DNA of 64,000 bases. It comes from Hygrophila difformis. Taxonomy: Eukaryota > Streptophyta > Magnoliopsida > Lamiales > Acanthaceae. Below the pieces are notes generated by a model. That model did not search any database, was not told the origin of the DNA, and saw only the letters and a list, made by a program, of their open reading frames with translations. Shown here piece by piece: positions 11,701 to 22,943 of this stretch (position 1 is its first letter; every line of letters starts with the position of its first letter). The position numbers and the translations under genes were made by a program. The DNA is taken from the NCBI GenBank assembly GCA_030278955.1, contig JAOANR010000005.1, positions 30,681,849 to 30,745,848 on the forward strand, read 5' to 3'.

Positions 11701-11954
11701 CGAATTTAAAACATAAAAACATGAAACATAATTTAGCACAATGACACTTGATGCATACTAAACTCTCTTGGACTTGCGTTTTGAGTCTTCTTCACATCAA
11801 TTTGATTAATACAAGTGTAGAGGTAATGTTGGCTGGAGTTGGGTTGGGGAATCGAGTCCTGTTGCTAATTCGGTCACCAATTTTAATGGCCAGAAATTTG
11901 GTGACATAAATCCTACCGAAATTTTTTTGGTCGTTGGAGGTATGCTAACCAATT

Positions 11955-12014
11955 GAGAATTCGGTCGCTAAACCTGTTAGCGACCGAATGCTAAGCTAAA
12001 ATTTTCTTATAGTG
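11955..12014. mobile_element. End of a CACTA-like element
   Basis: The stretch contains TTCGGTCGCTAAACC and GTTAGCGACCGAATGC in inverted arrangement, then AAAATTTTCTTATAGTG. The last part is the complement of a CACTATAAGAAAA-type CACTA terminus. No opposite end was found, so this is a remnant or a very small derivative distinct from C1 and C2. Confidence 0.4.
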
Positions 12015-12232
12015 TGTTGTTCAGGCTGGAACCCAGAAATGGAACACGTAGTAAATGCTCTAGGATTGGTATCACCCGCGTAGGTCGAATTGAATTAACA
12101 AATCTCAACGGGCCTTTACTCTAATTCTATATTTTTGAATTGTGTTCTATGACTATAAAACAACAATTAAAAAAAAATTGATATAACTCCACGTGGCGTA
12201 GCTCGCATCGGCGAGTACCAGTATACACACCA

Positions 12233-12242
<10 letters not shown>

Positions 12243-12276
<34 letters not shown>
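12243..12276. repeat. Poly-T tract of about 34 T
   Basis: Uninterrupted T run directly seen. It could be the A tail of a retroposed sequence on the minus strand, but no body with gene-like features is evident to its right (12,277-12,379). Length is prone to assembly error. Confidence 0.7.
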
Positions 12277-12280
<4 letters not shown>

Positions 12281-12399
12281 AAAAGCCTATTTTAGCGACT
12301 CCTAAGGCATCCCTTTAAGTGTCGGTAAACCTTCTTCCCCTTTTTACTACCACTGGAAGGTTGTTACTTAGTTAACTAACACTACAAGAAAAATGCTGA

Positions 12400-12725
12400 T
12401 TACCGACCGCATATGCGGTCGGTAAACAAGGGACGCGGGTCGTCCCGGAGGTTACCGACCGCACCACCGATCGGAGGTGTCGGTCGGTAATCTCTTGGTC
12501 CGAAATCAGACGCCGAACAGACACACTCCGGTCGGTAACGTTGCCGACCAATCACCGACCGCATTGCGGTCGGCACAATCACCGACCGCGGCAGCGACCG
12601 AATATGCGGTCGATACCCAACGTTTTGGGACCTTCTGGACCTGACAATTACCGACCGCATGCGGTCGGCACCGCGGTCGGTAAATTACCGACCGGCCTGC
12701 GGTCGGCGCAGCGGTCGGTACCCAA
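12400..12725. repeat. C1 subterminal GACCGC/GCGGTC array (3' side)
   Basis: Repeated TACCGACCGC in both orientations. Positions 12,400-12,425 form a perfect 26-bp palindrome centred on CATATG. Further inverted pairs lie at about 12,553-12,576 and 12,650-12,710. In CACTA elements such arrays are the cis sites for transposition. The matching array on the other side is at 19,998-20,200. Confidence 0.85.
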
Positions 12726-13058
12726 CAGAGTATTGCAGCAGAAATGGCTGTTATCACAGCCATCCCTGCTGCAATACCAAAACAAACAACCAAATCCAAT
12801 GTCCAAACAAACTAATACAATCACAATTCCAAAATCCTCCAATTATAACATCACATGATTCGTACACACTCACAATTCAACAAGTTAAACAATCCCAAAT
12901 TGCAAACAAACTCCAAATGTACATATGAAATCACAAATCCAAACTATTGTGTCCAAAGTGACGGTCTCACAACTTACATAAATCCACAATTGGTTCAAAC
13001 AAGTTATGCATAAAAAATACAAGGCCAAATGATACTAACCCAAGATGGCCAAGCACAG

Positions 13059-14914
13059 TCAATGAACACCAAGACCATCTCCTCCCCGGCCGCCCCCAAG
13101 ATCATCATCACCGTCCCCATCGCCTGGGGACCGAGGACCCCTAGATCCGAGCAACCTCTGCATCTGCTCAGCCATGCTCTCCTGCCTCTGAGACATCTGC
13201 TGAAGAGTCTGCTGGAACTGAGCGAACTGCTGCTGCAACTGCTCCTGCAACTGCTGCTGTGTGACGTACTCCGAAGTGGATGGTGGAGGAGTGGAAATAG
13301 GATCGCCCCCGGGCCTAAGTGATCGGGCAATCGATCCCATGCCGTATACGGCATTGCGCCTATCGTGCCCACCGGCGAGGTCATAGAAAACAGGATCGGG
13401 ATCGAAATCAGGACCAATCGCGGGGTTCTGGCTCAGGGATTCGGCCACTGCTGCGAACTCATCCTGTATTTAAATTTAAAATTTAGGGCACAGACAAATT
13501 TATGCTTACCAAATGCTAAATTTATACATAACTAAATTTGATATTTTGTTTACGATGCTTACATTCAACTGCCGTGACCTCTCTCGTACCCACTGGTCCT
13601 TCTCATGCCCTCTAGTGTGGGTGTGCTCGTGGAGCTCATGCAAATGAACAGGCCTGTTCTGGTCCTGGGACTGCATTGTTTCGAATATTAGAAGTCCTAC
13701 CATTTGTGAGTAACATTTCACATATTGAAGTAATTTAAGTAAATATGTACATCATACCAATTTGTTTTTTGTGGCTCGAAAAGTCTTCGAACCTGCTGTG
13801 TGTGTGGGGAGTGCCGGTGCATCCTCCTGTCCCCGACGTCTGTTCAGCTTCCCTCTCTTCGATTTCTCCTTGAACTGTGCTGACTCCCAAATCCGCCTCC
13901 AGTTCTCGGCCACTAGTTGGTCTGATGGATATGGCTTCTTCTTGCTCCTGATATCGAGAGTGTAATCCTTGTACCTGATATCATATTAAGTATAATTAAT
14001 CGATAGATGAACAACAAGCAAAAACTTTTATTTAACTCTTTGAAAGTACCTGGCAATGTTTTTTCTCTCCCACTCCTTCCTGACTGCTCCTGTGAGCTCA
14101 GGTGCCCAGTGCGCTCCTTTCTGCATTTTAAGTTTGATCACGATATGTATGTCGGCAATTAATTAAATGATTATATTTTAAACTACGGATTACCTGAAAC
14201 TCCCCCCAATAGAACTCTTTGGTCTCCCGGGAGACCTTTCCCCAGCTAATACCATTCATATCAGATCGCATGGGGTAAATGTCGGTGATCTTCCTCACCA
14301 ATGCATTAGTGAACTCAATGCTAGAAGACATAAATCAAAACCACGAAATTTTGTTACAAAATAATCTTAAGTACGTAGTATATATATATTTGAAATGCAA
14401 AATGAATTTAAAACATAAGCTACTTACAGTCCATCGTCCCCTGGCTCGACCAAAAGCCTATCAGGCCGACCGTGTGGCGCGGGAGGAGCCCCCTGTGGCG
14501 CGGGAGGAGCCCCCGGTGTAGATCCGACCGATCCTAAACAGCAATTATAAGTTTTTTGTTATTATAGAAGGCGAACATCACATTAAATAATATATATTAT
14601 ACCTGGAGTGCGCGTAGGTGGTGTCTCTGGAACGACATCAAGTCCCTCGGGTGCACCTCCCTCCTGCGGCTGTGAGCTAGTAGTCTCTGTAATTCAATAA
14701 ATCAGAACGTGAATATTTCATTAATATAAATTAATATTTAAATGCATACGAGCTACATAATGTTTATTTATATCGAAATACCTGCTTGTGAGTGCTGGTA
14801 ATCCTCCTGGGCTGCCCTGACAGCAGACAACAGCTGTGACCTACTAATCAACCGACGCCTGGAACCTGATCCGCCCGGCGTGCTCGACGAAGAACCACCC
14901 CCTCGGTCAGTCAT
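13059..14914 (-). CDS. CACTA accessory protein, Transposase_24 (Ptta/En/Spm) type, C1
   Basis: Second gene of C1, the plant CACTA accessory family thought to bind subterminal repeats. Read leftward in about eight exons from the ATG at 14,914: Ser/Gly-rich start (MTDRGGGSSSSTPGG); Pro/Ala-rich linker; core domain with RKITDIYPMRSDMNGISW and RETKEFYWGEFQ (exon near 14,330-14,195); KGAHWAPELTGAV; RYKDYTLDIRSKKKPYP and LVAENWRRIWE; KRGKLNRRRGQEDAPALPTH; and a final exon (about 13,463-13,059) with a Gln-rich coiled-coil-like segment (QQQLQEQLQQQFAQFQQ) and an acidic Gly/Asp-rich tail ending GLGVH. Most exon joints match those of C2 and show GT/AG borders. I saw no in-frame stop, so this copy may be intact, although its TNP2 partner is broken. 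Confidence 0.65.
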
Positions 14915-15002
14915 CTACGAATTTCATTTATAATTAGAACACAATTTCAAATATAAGGAATTACAACAACAAACAATTTATTATAATTAAGTTTATCACA
15001 TT

Positions 15003-18000
15003 TCAAACTTTGTAATCATCATCCGAAGTCTCCTGTGAAGGATCATCCGGATCAGTCTCATCCGACGAGGAATCAGTGTGTATCGATGATTCTGACTCAT
15101 TGTTCTCATCCTGAGGGAGGTCAACATATTGAACCACGTCGTCGGTTAGTGGCTCTCGCCTAGTAGTGATATTTGTAGTTTCGATGCTAAGCTGTTCGGG
15201 AACATCGACTTGGAATGCATCCGCTTCCCCCCCTTGCGTAACGGTTATTACACCTCTAGGTTTGACCTTACACACGGCCAACCACTCATTCCGACTGGCA
15301 ACTGGCCTGATGGTCGGGAACGCAACGTAGCACACTTGTTCGGCTTGATTAGCAAATATGAATGGTTCATATATGTTCAAAGACTTTGAGCGGTTGATTT
15401 CAACAAGCTTGTAGTTGGAATGAGTGCGCGTCCCAATGCCTTCACGAGGGTCAAACCATCGACATTTGAAGAAGGCAGTTTGTTTGATAGGCAAAGCAGG
15501 GTACTCTATGACTATAATCTCTTCGATTATGCCGTAGTAGTCTCCGTGAGATAGCGACTCGATACAAACACCACAATTGTATGTTGATCTTTGCCTACCA
15601 TGAGATTCTATGTGAAATTTCATCCCATTGATAAAATACATAGGATACGATGTACCAATGGGAAGTGGGCCCTGAGCTATGTGAGCAATGCATTGATCAT
15701 CCGGTGAATTGTCCCTCACATGTGCCTTCAGCCACCTAGGAAACTCTGTTGACTGCGCTCGCCAAATCTCCGGGCCACTTAATTTTGGACGTTCTTCTAG
15801 CAGTTTCTCTGTGAATTCCCTGTTATTAACACAATCTATTCATTATTTTGAAACATATTTGAGAGCATTAAAATACATGATAGATTATTAGAAGGACGTA
15901 CTCGAGATACGGTTCGATCTCTTTACAATTCATTAAGAGGTAAACGTGAATGGCATTCAACTCTTCTGGGGTCAGACGCCTCTTCTTAGATTTTCCTTGG
16001 GCACGGCCAGGGAATTTGAAAACACTAGGAATGTTATCGTCGTAAGGAATTATGCCGCCATCATCATTCCTTGGCACATTCCTCCCGCGGGTGAAAATAT
16101 GCTTCTCAAAGTAATGAGAGCAGAAGATCGATGCCTCACGTACCATATATGCATTACATATGCTACCTTCAACATGCGCCTTGTTGCGCACGGTTCTTTT
16201 CAATCGATTCAGGTATCTAAGATATATAAGAAAATGCACAATTTTTAATAAGGTAAAGAGACAAAAACGACGGGAAATGAATTCTAAGGAATTAACATTA
16301 TTTAAAATTTACCTTTCATACGGGTACATCCATCTGAACTGAACGGGTCCGGCAAGCTTTGCTTCGTGTGGCAAGTGGACGGGAAGATGTTCCATACAGT
16401 CGAAGAAGGCAGGTGGGAAGATAGTTTCCAACTTACATAGAACAACAGGAATGTCTTTGGCCAATTTGTCTAATTCCTCAACTTTGATAGTTTTCGCAGT
16501 CAGGGTCCTAAACACATTGCTGAGCTCTGTTATTGGTTCCCACACGCCCTTGGGAAGTAACTCCCTCCATCCAATGGGTAGGAGATGCTGTAAGAAGATA
16601 TGACAGTCATGACTTTTCATGCCAAACATTCTATGCTTATTCATGTCTATGCATCTGCCCAGGTTGGATACACATCCATTGGGAAATTTTAAGCCTGATA
16701 CCCATTTCAAGAATACATCCCGCTTATCCTTCTCCATCGTATACACCGCCTTTGGATATTTACCATTACGCCTGTCCCGATGCAGTTCTGGCCTATTACA
16801 TAAGGTCACGATGTCCTCACGTGCCTTCGCATTATCCTTTGTCTTCCCTTGAACGTCCATGACCGTGTTGAAAATGTTTTCAAACACATTCTTGTCAATG
16901 TGCATGACATCCAGATTGTGACGTACCAAATTTGTTTTCCAATACGGGAGATCCCAAAATATACTCCTTTTCTTCCATCCACATGTTTTACTGATTGCTG
17001 CATTCTCCACATCTCCTCCTAATTCAGTCACACGACGAAGACCGCGCCTATCTATGTCTTCCAACACTTCTTCACCATTCTTATACATTGGTGGCATTCC
17101 ATGTTCCTCTCTATCCTTCGTGAATCTAGATTTATCAAGTCTAAAAGGATGATCCGAAGGCAGGAACCTCTTGTGAGCATCAAACCACGATTGTTTGCCA
17201 CCCTCTTTAAGCCTTATCGATTCTGTTTCTTCCATACAAACCGGGCATGCTGTTTTCCCATACGTGCTCCACCCGGATAGCATACTATAGGCCGGGAAAT
17301 CTCCAAATGTCCACATCAAAGCAGCCCTCAACTGAAAGTTTTGTTTACTGAACTTATCGTATGCTGTGACACCAACATCCCACAACTCCAATAGCTCTGC
17401 TATTAAGGGCTGCAGGTAGACATCAATCCCCTGTTTCGGACTTGATCTCCCGGGAATAATGCATGTCAGAAACATGTATTCATCTTTCATACACATACCG
17501 GGTGGGAGATTGTAAGGGGTTAAAATTACTGGCCAACACGAGTACTGGGCCCCCGACTGACCAAATGGTTGAAAACCATCCGTACATAATCCCAATCTCA
17601 CGTTACGTCCCTCTGCTGCAAATTCTGGGTGTATTGTATCAAAATGTTTCCATGCCATAGAGTCGCAAGGATGACACATCTCCCCAGTCCTCTCATGCTC
17701 ATGCCCAACATGCCAGGACATATGCTCCGCTGTCGCCTCCGATGCATACAACCTTCTTAATCGATTCTTAAGTGGGAAATAGAACATGTATTTCCGTCCA
17801 ATCCTTGAATTAGAGTTTGTTTCCCTATACCGTAGCTCATCACAGAACTTACACTTCTCTAATGATTCATCTTCACACCAAAATAACATGCAGCCCTTAA
17901 CACAACAATCAATCTTCTCAACAGGTAGCCCTAAGCCCTCAAGTAGTTTTTTCGCCTCGTAAAAATTCTTAACCATTGCATTGTCCTGGGTAGTGTATCT

Positions 18001-18578
18001 ATGATGAGCTGGCACAATGTATCGAAGCACTTCTCCGAAAGGTTGTGCTCGGATTTAATGTTTAATAACCTAGCAATTGTTGACAGCAAGGTCATTTTCT
18101 TGCACCCGGGCCACAGATCCTTGTCTGCCGCCGCCAACATACGAAAGAATAAGCTCTCTTGTGGGTTAGGTTCTTCCGGTGGCCTAGGTTCCTCACCCTG
18201 ATCTGGTGGTGTTGTTTCGGGAATACCAATTCCCATTCCATCGCACACCATTTGTATGTAATCATTTTCCTGTGCAGAGACTGAAGAGCTGCCCGCATCG
18301 GTATCGTAGTACCGTGTAAATTGGTGTGGCTCTCCATGACACGTCCACCTTTCGTATTTGTGGACAAATCCATTGCAGTGTAGATGATACTTGATGTCAT
18401 CATCGGGTAGGTAACATTTATTCCTACACTGCCTACACGGACACCTAAGTTTTCATTGGGACCTATCGACATTTGAGTTTCCATGAGACATGCGTATGAA
18501 CGATTCAACTCCAGCTTTAAATTCTGATGTAAGTACTCCAACTTCCCGACGGGAGCGGTACATCCAACTACGGTCCAT
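15003..18578 (-). pseudogene. CACTA TNP2-type transposase, C1 (broken)
   Basis: Large CACTA transposase read leftward from the ATG at 18,578 (MDRSWMYRSRREVG). Domains in order: Transpos_assoc-like zinc region (LRCPCRQCRNKCYLPDDD); Transposase_21/TNP2 core (SRIGRKYMFYFPLKNRL, CHPCDSMAWKHFD, GLCTDGFQPFG, RHNLDVMHIDKNVFEN); DUF4218-like segment (IFLQHLLPIGWRELLP to LPVHLPHEAKLAGPVQF); then, after introns near 16,309-16,239 and 15,900-15,820, a DUF4216 domain (FKCRWFDPREGIG) and a Ser/Asp-rich tail ending DDDYKV. Breaks: a TGA after NVDRSQ near residue 44, and a one-base deletion near 17,994 relative to C2 that shifts frame between IIDTLP and DNAMVKNF. The ~570-codon core frame is otherwise open. 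With the accessory gene downstream this is the standard two-gene CACTA layout. Confidence 0.85.
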
Positions 18579-19499
18579 CACCTACAAATTTGGCAATAGG
18601 CCACTGAGGGAAATCATTTTCATTAGTTCTTTGTGTTTAGTTTGTGTACGTGTAGTTATTAGACACTTATATTGGTTTCTTCACTTACCGATAATTTTTG
18701 AAAAAAATGGATATGTGTTCAACGGATTACACTTAGGTAGAAAAAGTATTTTGTTTTGGTTATACGAATTGAGTAATCATCGTTCGAATCTTTTAAAATT
18801 CATTTTAACTCCTACCCATTAAAGTCCCCTTTTAAGATTAATTAAATTACATTAGGCATTTTGGTTGGTGAATATTTCCCTATATCGAAGTAGGGTGTAT
18901 TCAAATCCGCCTCCAAAGACATAACTTGTTCGAATTACCCAAACCTAACGGCTTTAAAATTAATTCTAGCAAATTAAACTATGTCAACAGAATACGGAAT
19001 CGAATTAGCAAAATCAATTAAACTTAAAAAAACAATATCCAAATATCAACTTTTTAAATGCTACATCTAAAAGTTTCAATCAAATATGTCCCATAACGAC
19101 AACATAGGGAACATAAATACTCAAATCGAACAAAAACTATATTTACACTTTACGATGCAATATCTTTCTCATACGGAATCTAAATTTATGATATCATATA
19201 TGCAAAATCATCTACTTGACGAGAGGGTTACAATTACGGCACCAAAAAGCTCGTGACACAAAGTTTTACTCCAGAGAATACCAAAAACATGTCGTGACAG
19301 CTTATATAAACGCAAAACAATTTTGAATTTGTAAGATTTAGGTGATCATAGACAATCAATTTCCAAAAGCCTATCATTCGTGCAATCAATAGACATAACA
19401 ATCACAATTGAACAATCTAAACAATTGTCAAATTCGGCTAGCAAACATAATAATCAAATATGTAAGTTTTCATTCGAGAGAGAAATTTGAAAACAAACT
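18579..19499. other. C1 5' untranslated region or leader intron
   Basis: AT-rich DNA between the transposase start and the GC-rich leader of C1, by analogy with 21,760-22,940 in C2 probably a long 5' intron. No coding signature is seen. Confidence 0.4.
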
Positions 19500-19980
19500 T
19501 ACCTCGTCTCGAATGGAGGGTTGTAACAATCGAATGGTGGAAGTGGCTCACGATGGTGGCGGTGGCTGACGGTGGTGGAGTGGGGAGCGGTGGCGGCGGC
19601 GGGCTGTGTCACAGTGGCCGGAGCAGGGGGCGGGGGTCGGGCGCGGCAGCCGAGGGGTGCGGAGGCGGAGGCAGGGGACGGCCGGAACAATCTGGGCGGA
19701 GGCGTCACTCGAGACCGGCGGCGGGGGGGGGGGGGGGGGGGGGGACTCCGGCGGCGTTATCGGCGTCGGACGTGGCGGAAGCGGACGTCAATGAGGCTCG
19801 GAGTCCACTCGATTGAAGACACGAAAGGAAGCTCGGTCGAGGAAGACGCCGGTCGGAGGGAGGGTGGTCGGAATCGAGAGTGGTGGCGGTCGGGAAGGTG
19901 TGGTCGGAGTTGGTGGTGGGGACGCGGTGGGGACGATGGCGGGGTGAAATTTGGGAGGGAGGGGTGAATGGGGCTGATTT
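19500..19980 (-). other. GC-rich 5' leader of C1 with a 22-G run
   Basis: Very GC-rich on both strands, located just inside the 5' subterminal array. It includes an uninterrupted G run at 19,723-19,744. Open frames on both strands here are composition artefacts. The equivalent GC-rich block in C2 is at 21,380-21,725. It probably holds the first non-coding exon or promoter of the element, which is an inference from position. Confidence 0.5.
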
Positions 19981-19997
19981 CGCGATTCACCCCTAAT

Positions 19998-20200
19998 TAA
20001 CCTGCCCTAGCTTACCGACCGCAAATGCGGTCGGCAACGCGGTCGGTAATTACCGACCGCATTCCCTCGGTCGGGGGAGGAGTCGTCTTTACACGCCTGA
20101 GCCCATAACGGCTACTTTTTCCCGACCGCAGCTTGCGGTCGGTGCTGCGGTCGGGAAATCCGACCCGTCCACTGACGGTCGGTAAATGCGGTCGGTAACC
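19998..20200. repeat. C1 subterminal GACCGC/GCGGTC array (5' side)
   Basis: Repeated TTACCGACCGCA and GCGGTCGGTAA in both orientations next to the right terminus of C1, the counterpart of 12,400-12,725. Confidence 0.8.
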
Positions 20201-20579
20201 AGCCTTTTTCTTGTAGTGTAATTTTATAGTGGGAATAATTGCCAAATACGTCACTTTTCTTGTCATTTTTACCCGATCTCTCCTATTTGAATTTTTGGCT
20301 CCTATTAGTCCGTTTCATTTGCTAATTAAAACTAAATATGTCATAAACTCACTAATCCAAGTCAATTAGAGATTTAATCAGAACAATTGCCAAAAAGGTC
20401 CATTTTCTTGTGGTTTTGTCCGAATTCATCCTCTACAACCCTTGCAAATAATTGACTCCAACTGTTGTAACCATTACATTAAATGTATTATAATATTGTG
20501 CATTATATATATATATATATTTTACGTTCTACATTATATTGTCATAACTACAAGTAAGATGTTTTCAATGCATATCATA

Positions 20580-21121
20580 TTTCTAAATCAAACATGAAAA
20601 AACCTATAATTATAGATGGATTACATATTCTCATTACATTACCATCAAACATTGTGTTGAAAATTAATTATTTCGTTGGCGTCTTTCTTCAAAATAGGAA
20701 AGGCTGGCAAACCAATGACATTAGATATTACTCATTACACTTTTACTAATCACAACCAAAAGATAAAAATTGTAGAGGACGGATTCCATGTTTGGGCCCA
20801 TTTACCTTCAACTCCAAGCAATTAAGTTTCCAACATTTGCTTACTTCATTTCTTTCAAATTTTGAATGCTCAACAAATTTATCCGCTCTCTCAAATTCAT
20901 CATTCACATTGACAATTTACATACCCAATTCTTTATTTGCTTGGATGGTGACTCCACTAGTTCGTCAGTCCTCATTGGTTGTGTCAATGGTTATATGTTC
21001 ATTTTGGTCTAGAAGGAAAACGTCGTTGGAATATGTAATTTCGAACATAATGTTTGATGGCATTATAATGAGAATATGTAGTGCATCTAATTAGGTTTCT
21101 TGATGTTTGACATGTGAATAT
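20580..21121 (+). other. Unique interior of the MULE-like element
   Basis: Contains a 100-codon open frame at 20,792-21,094 and neighbouring partial frames with coding-like composition. The product is not recognised. It may be a captured host gene fragment (Pack-MULE style), but nothing here proves it. Confidence 0.25.
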
Positions 21122-21379
21122 CACTACAAGAAAACTGGGGTTTACCGACCGCAATCGCCGACTGACGGTGTGCGGGTCGGATTTACCGACCGCACACGTC
21201 GGTCGGCAAAAAGTAACCGTTGGGGGAAGGGCCGGGCAAGAAACGACCACTTTCCCGACCGTAGACGTGTCGGTCGGTATTACCGACCGGGTTACACGAC
21301 CGCAAATTCGGTCGGTAACCTAGGTCGAATTATTTCAACCCCAATTCGCTGTAAAGTATTCATTTCGCATTTCTCCCCC

Positions 21380-21725
21380 ATTTTCACTCCGTCACCTTTC
21401 ACCTTTCAGCGCGCCTCGCCGACCTCCCAACGCCGACCACCGCCGCCGCCGACCATCGTCAATCGAGCGCCGACGTGGCGCAGTGAATGGAAGAGCAGCG
21501 CCCCGAACAAACCCGCCGAGCCACTCCCCTCCCCGCCCGCTTCCTGCCGCCCAACCCCTCCCTTCCCCGTCGCGTACCGCGCCGCCTCCCTGCGGAAGAG
21601 CGCTGCTGTCGCCGGAATCCCCTCCCCGCCTAGCCCAGTCGCCGGAATCCCCTGCCCTCCTTCCTCCTCCCGGCAGTCCCACCACCACAATCGGCCGCCT
21701 TTCCCATTCGAGTGCACACTTGAGG
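21380..21725 (+). other. GC-rich 5' leader of C2
   Basis: CCGCC-rich block immediately inside the 5' subterminal array, equivalent to 19,500-19,980 of C1. It is followed by ~1.2 kb of AT-rich DNA before the first transposase codon, probably a 5' intron. Overlapping open frames on both strands are composition artefacts. Confidence 0.5.
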
Positions 21726-22943
21726 TATTCGATTCACTTATTTTTTGCTCTTAAATTCCATTCGAATGTTGGCTAAGTTTTTCGATTGTGTCACTGTGGT
21801 TCTAATTTTTTTTCCCTACATGGTATTTGAATTTTGGATTGTGGAATGTGTTTTTTCTTCTCCATTCGATTATTGATTTTGGAAGGAAATGCATTTGATT
21901 ATATTGATCTATTCAACTCTATTGTGTTCTCTAGTGAGCAAAATCTATAAAAGGAAAAAAAATATAGGTTGTTAAAGTCGGGGCAGCCGGCTGTTTTGGC
22001 TTATTACTTTGATAATATTTGGATTGTTGAAATTACGGACTCAGATATAGAATCCACTCGTAGAGTAGATGATTATCCATATATGATATGCTGAATTTGG
22101 AGCTCATTTGAGAAAGTTATGGCATTTCCAAGTGTTTGTGTTGGTATTGTTAAGCGTTTTGAAAATGTTACGTGCCCGTGCGATTGTTTACTTCCTTCCG
22201 AATTGGGAATTGTTGTTGTCGATCATACTGTTGGTTTGCTGTTGTCAAAGTATGTTATTGTATTGTAGTTCTTCAATTTTTGATTGCTACATGGCCAAGT
22301 CGGTAGTGTAGTTGAATAAAATGGATCTAGTGTTATTTTGATTTCCTATAGATTTTTTCCTTCTCGTTTTAATTTCGAATATTGTATTATTAGACACACT
22401 TGGCCAGTACTCTAATTTGGAACGCAATATCCAACTCAGCCGCGCGATCTGCCTCGATTTTCATTGGTATCAAGGTAATATAATTTGATCTATTGCATTA
22501 AATCTTCCTATGACGAGTTTTAAAGCTTTACTAAGTCATGGTTCGTTGGAGGCTAAAACCATTTATTTTTTAGTTTTGTTTATATAATATTCAAATTGTG
22601 GGATTTGATTTTTTGAAGTGTATCTACAACAGTGGTTTCAGATATCTTTTAACGGACGTAATTGAAGATACAATTCTTAATTCTTAAAAGTTTATAATAG
22701 TTTATTCTAAAAGATTATAAAATGCATGTTGATTATTATAATTATTATAATCTTTTTCAAATAAGTTAACATAACTACTATCGGAATAAATCCTAATAAC
22801 AGATTTTTTATAATGTGTTTCACTTAGAAATTAATAATCAATCGACTATACACAACCTCAAGATGATAATTTAGCCGTTAGGATATGGTGAAAACATTCG
22901 ATTGATCAGTAATATCCAAGTTGTAACCAAATCTTTGATAGGT

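Larger units (their letters stand above)
12380..20218 (-). mobile_element. CACTA (En/Spm) element C1, 7.8 kb
   Basis: The termini CACTACAAGAAAAATGC (12,380) and CTTTTTCTTGTAGTG (to 20,218) are inverted, with a 3-bp duplication TAA at 12,377-12,379 and 20,219-20,221. Both subterminal regions are packed with TACCGACCGC and GCGGTCGGTA motifs, the kind of array bound by the CACTA accessory protein. It carries two minus-strand genes: a TNP2-type transposase (15,003-18,578) and a downstream accessory gene (13,059-14,914). The order and the GC-rich leader at the 5' side (19,500-19,980) match element C2. Confidence 0.93.

Noticed and set aside
12506..12928. Several open frames of 60-105 codons on both strands
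   Set aside because: They run through the CACTA subterminal GACCGC array, and the translations are repeats of the motif.
19487..19967. Gly/Arg-rich open frames in three frames (and Pro-rich ones at 21,107-21,754)
   Set aside because: They arise from the extreme GC content of the CACTA leaders. All frames are open on both strands and none is conserved between C1 and C2.
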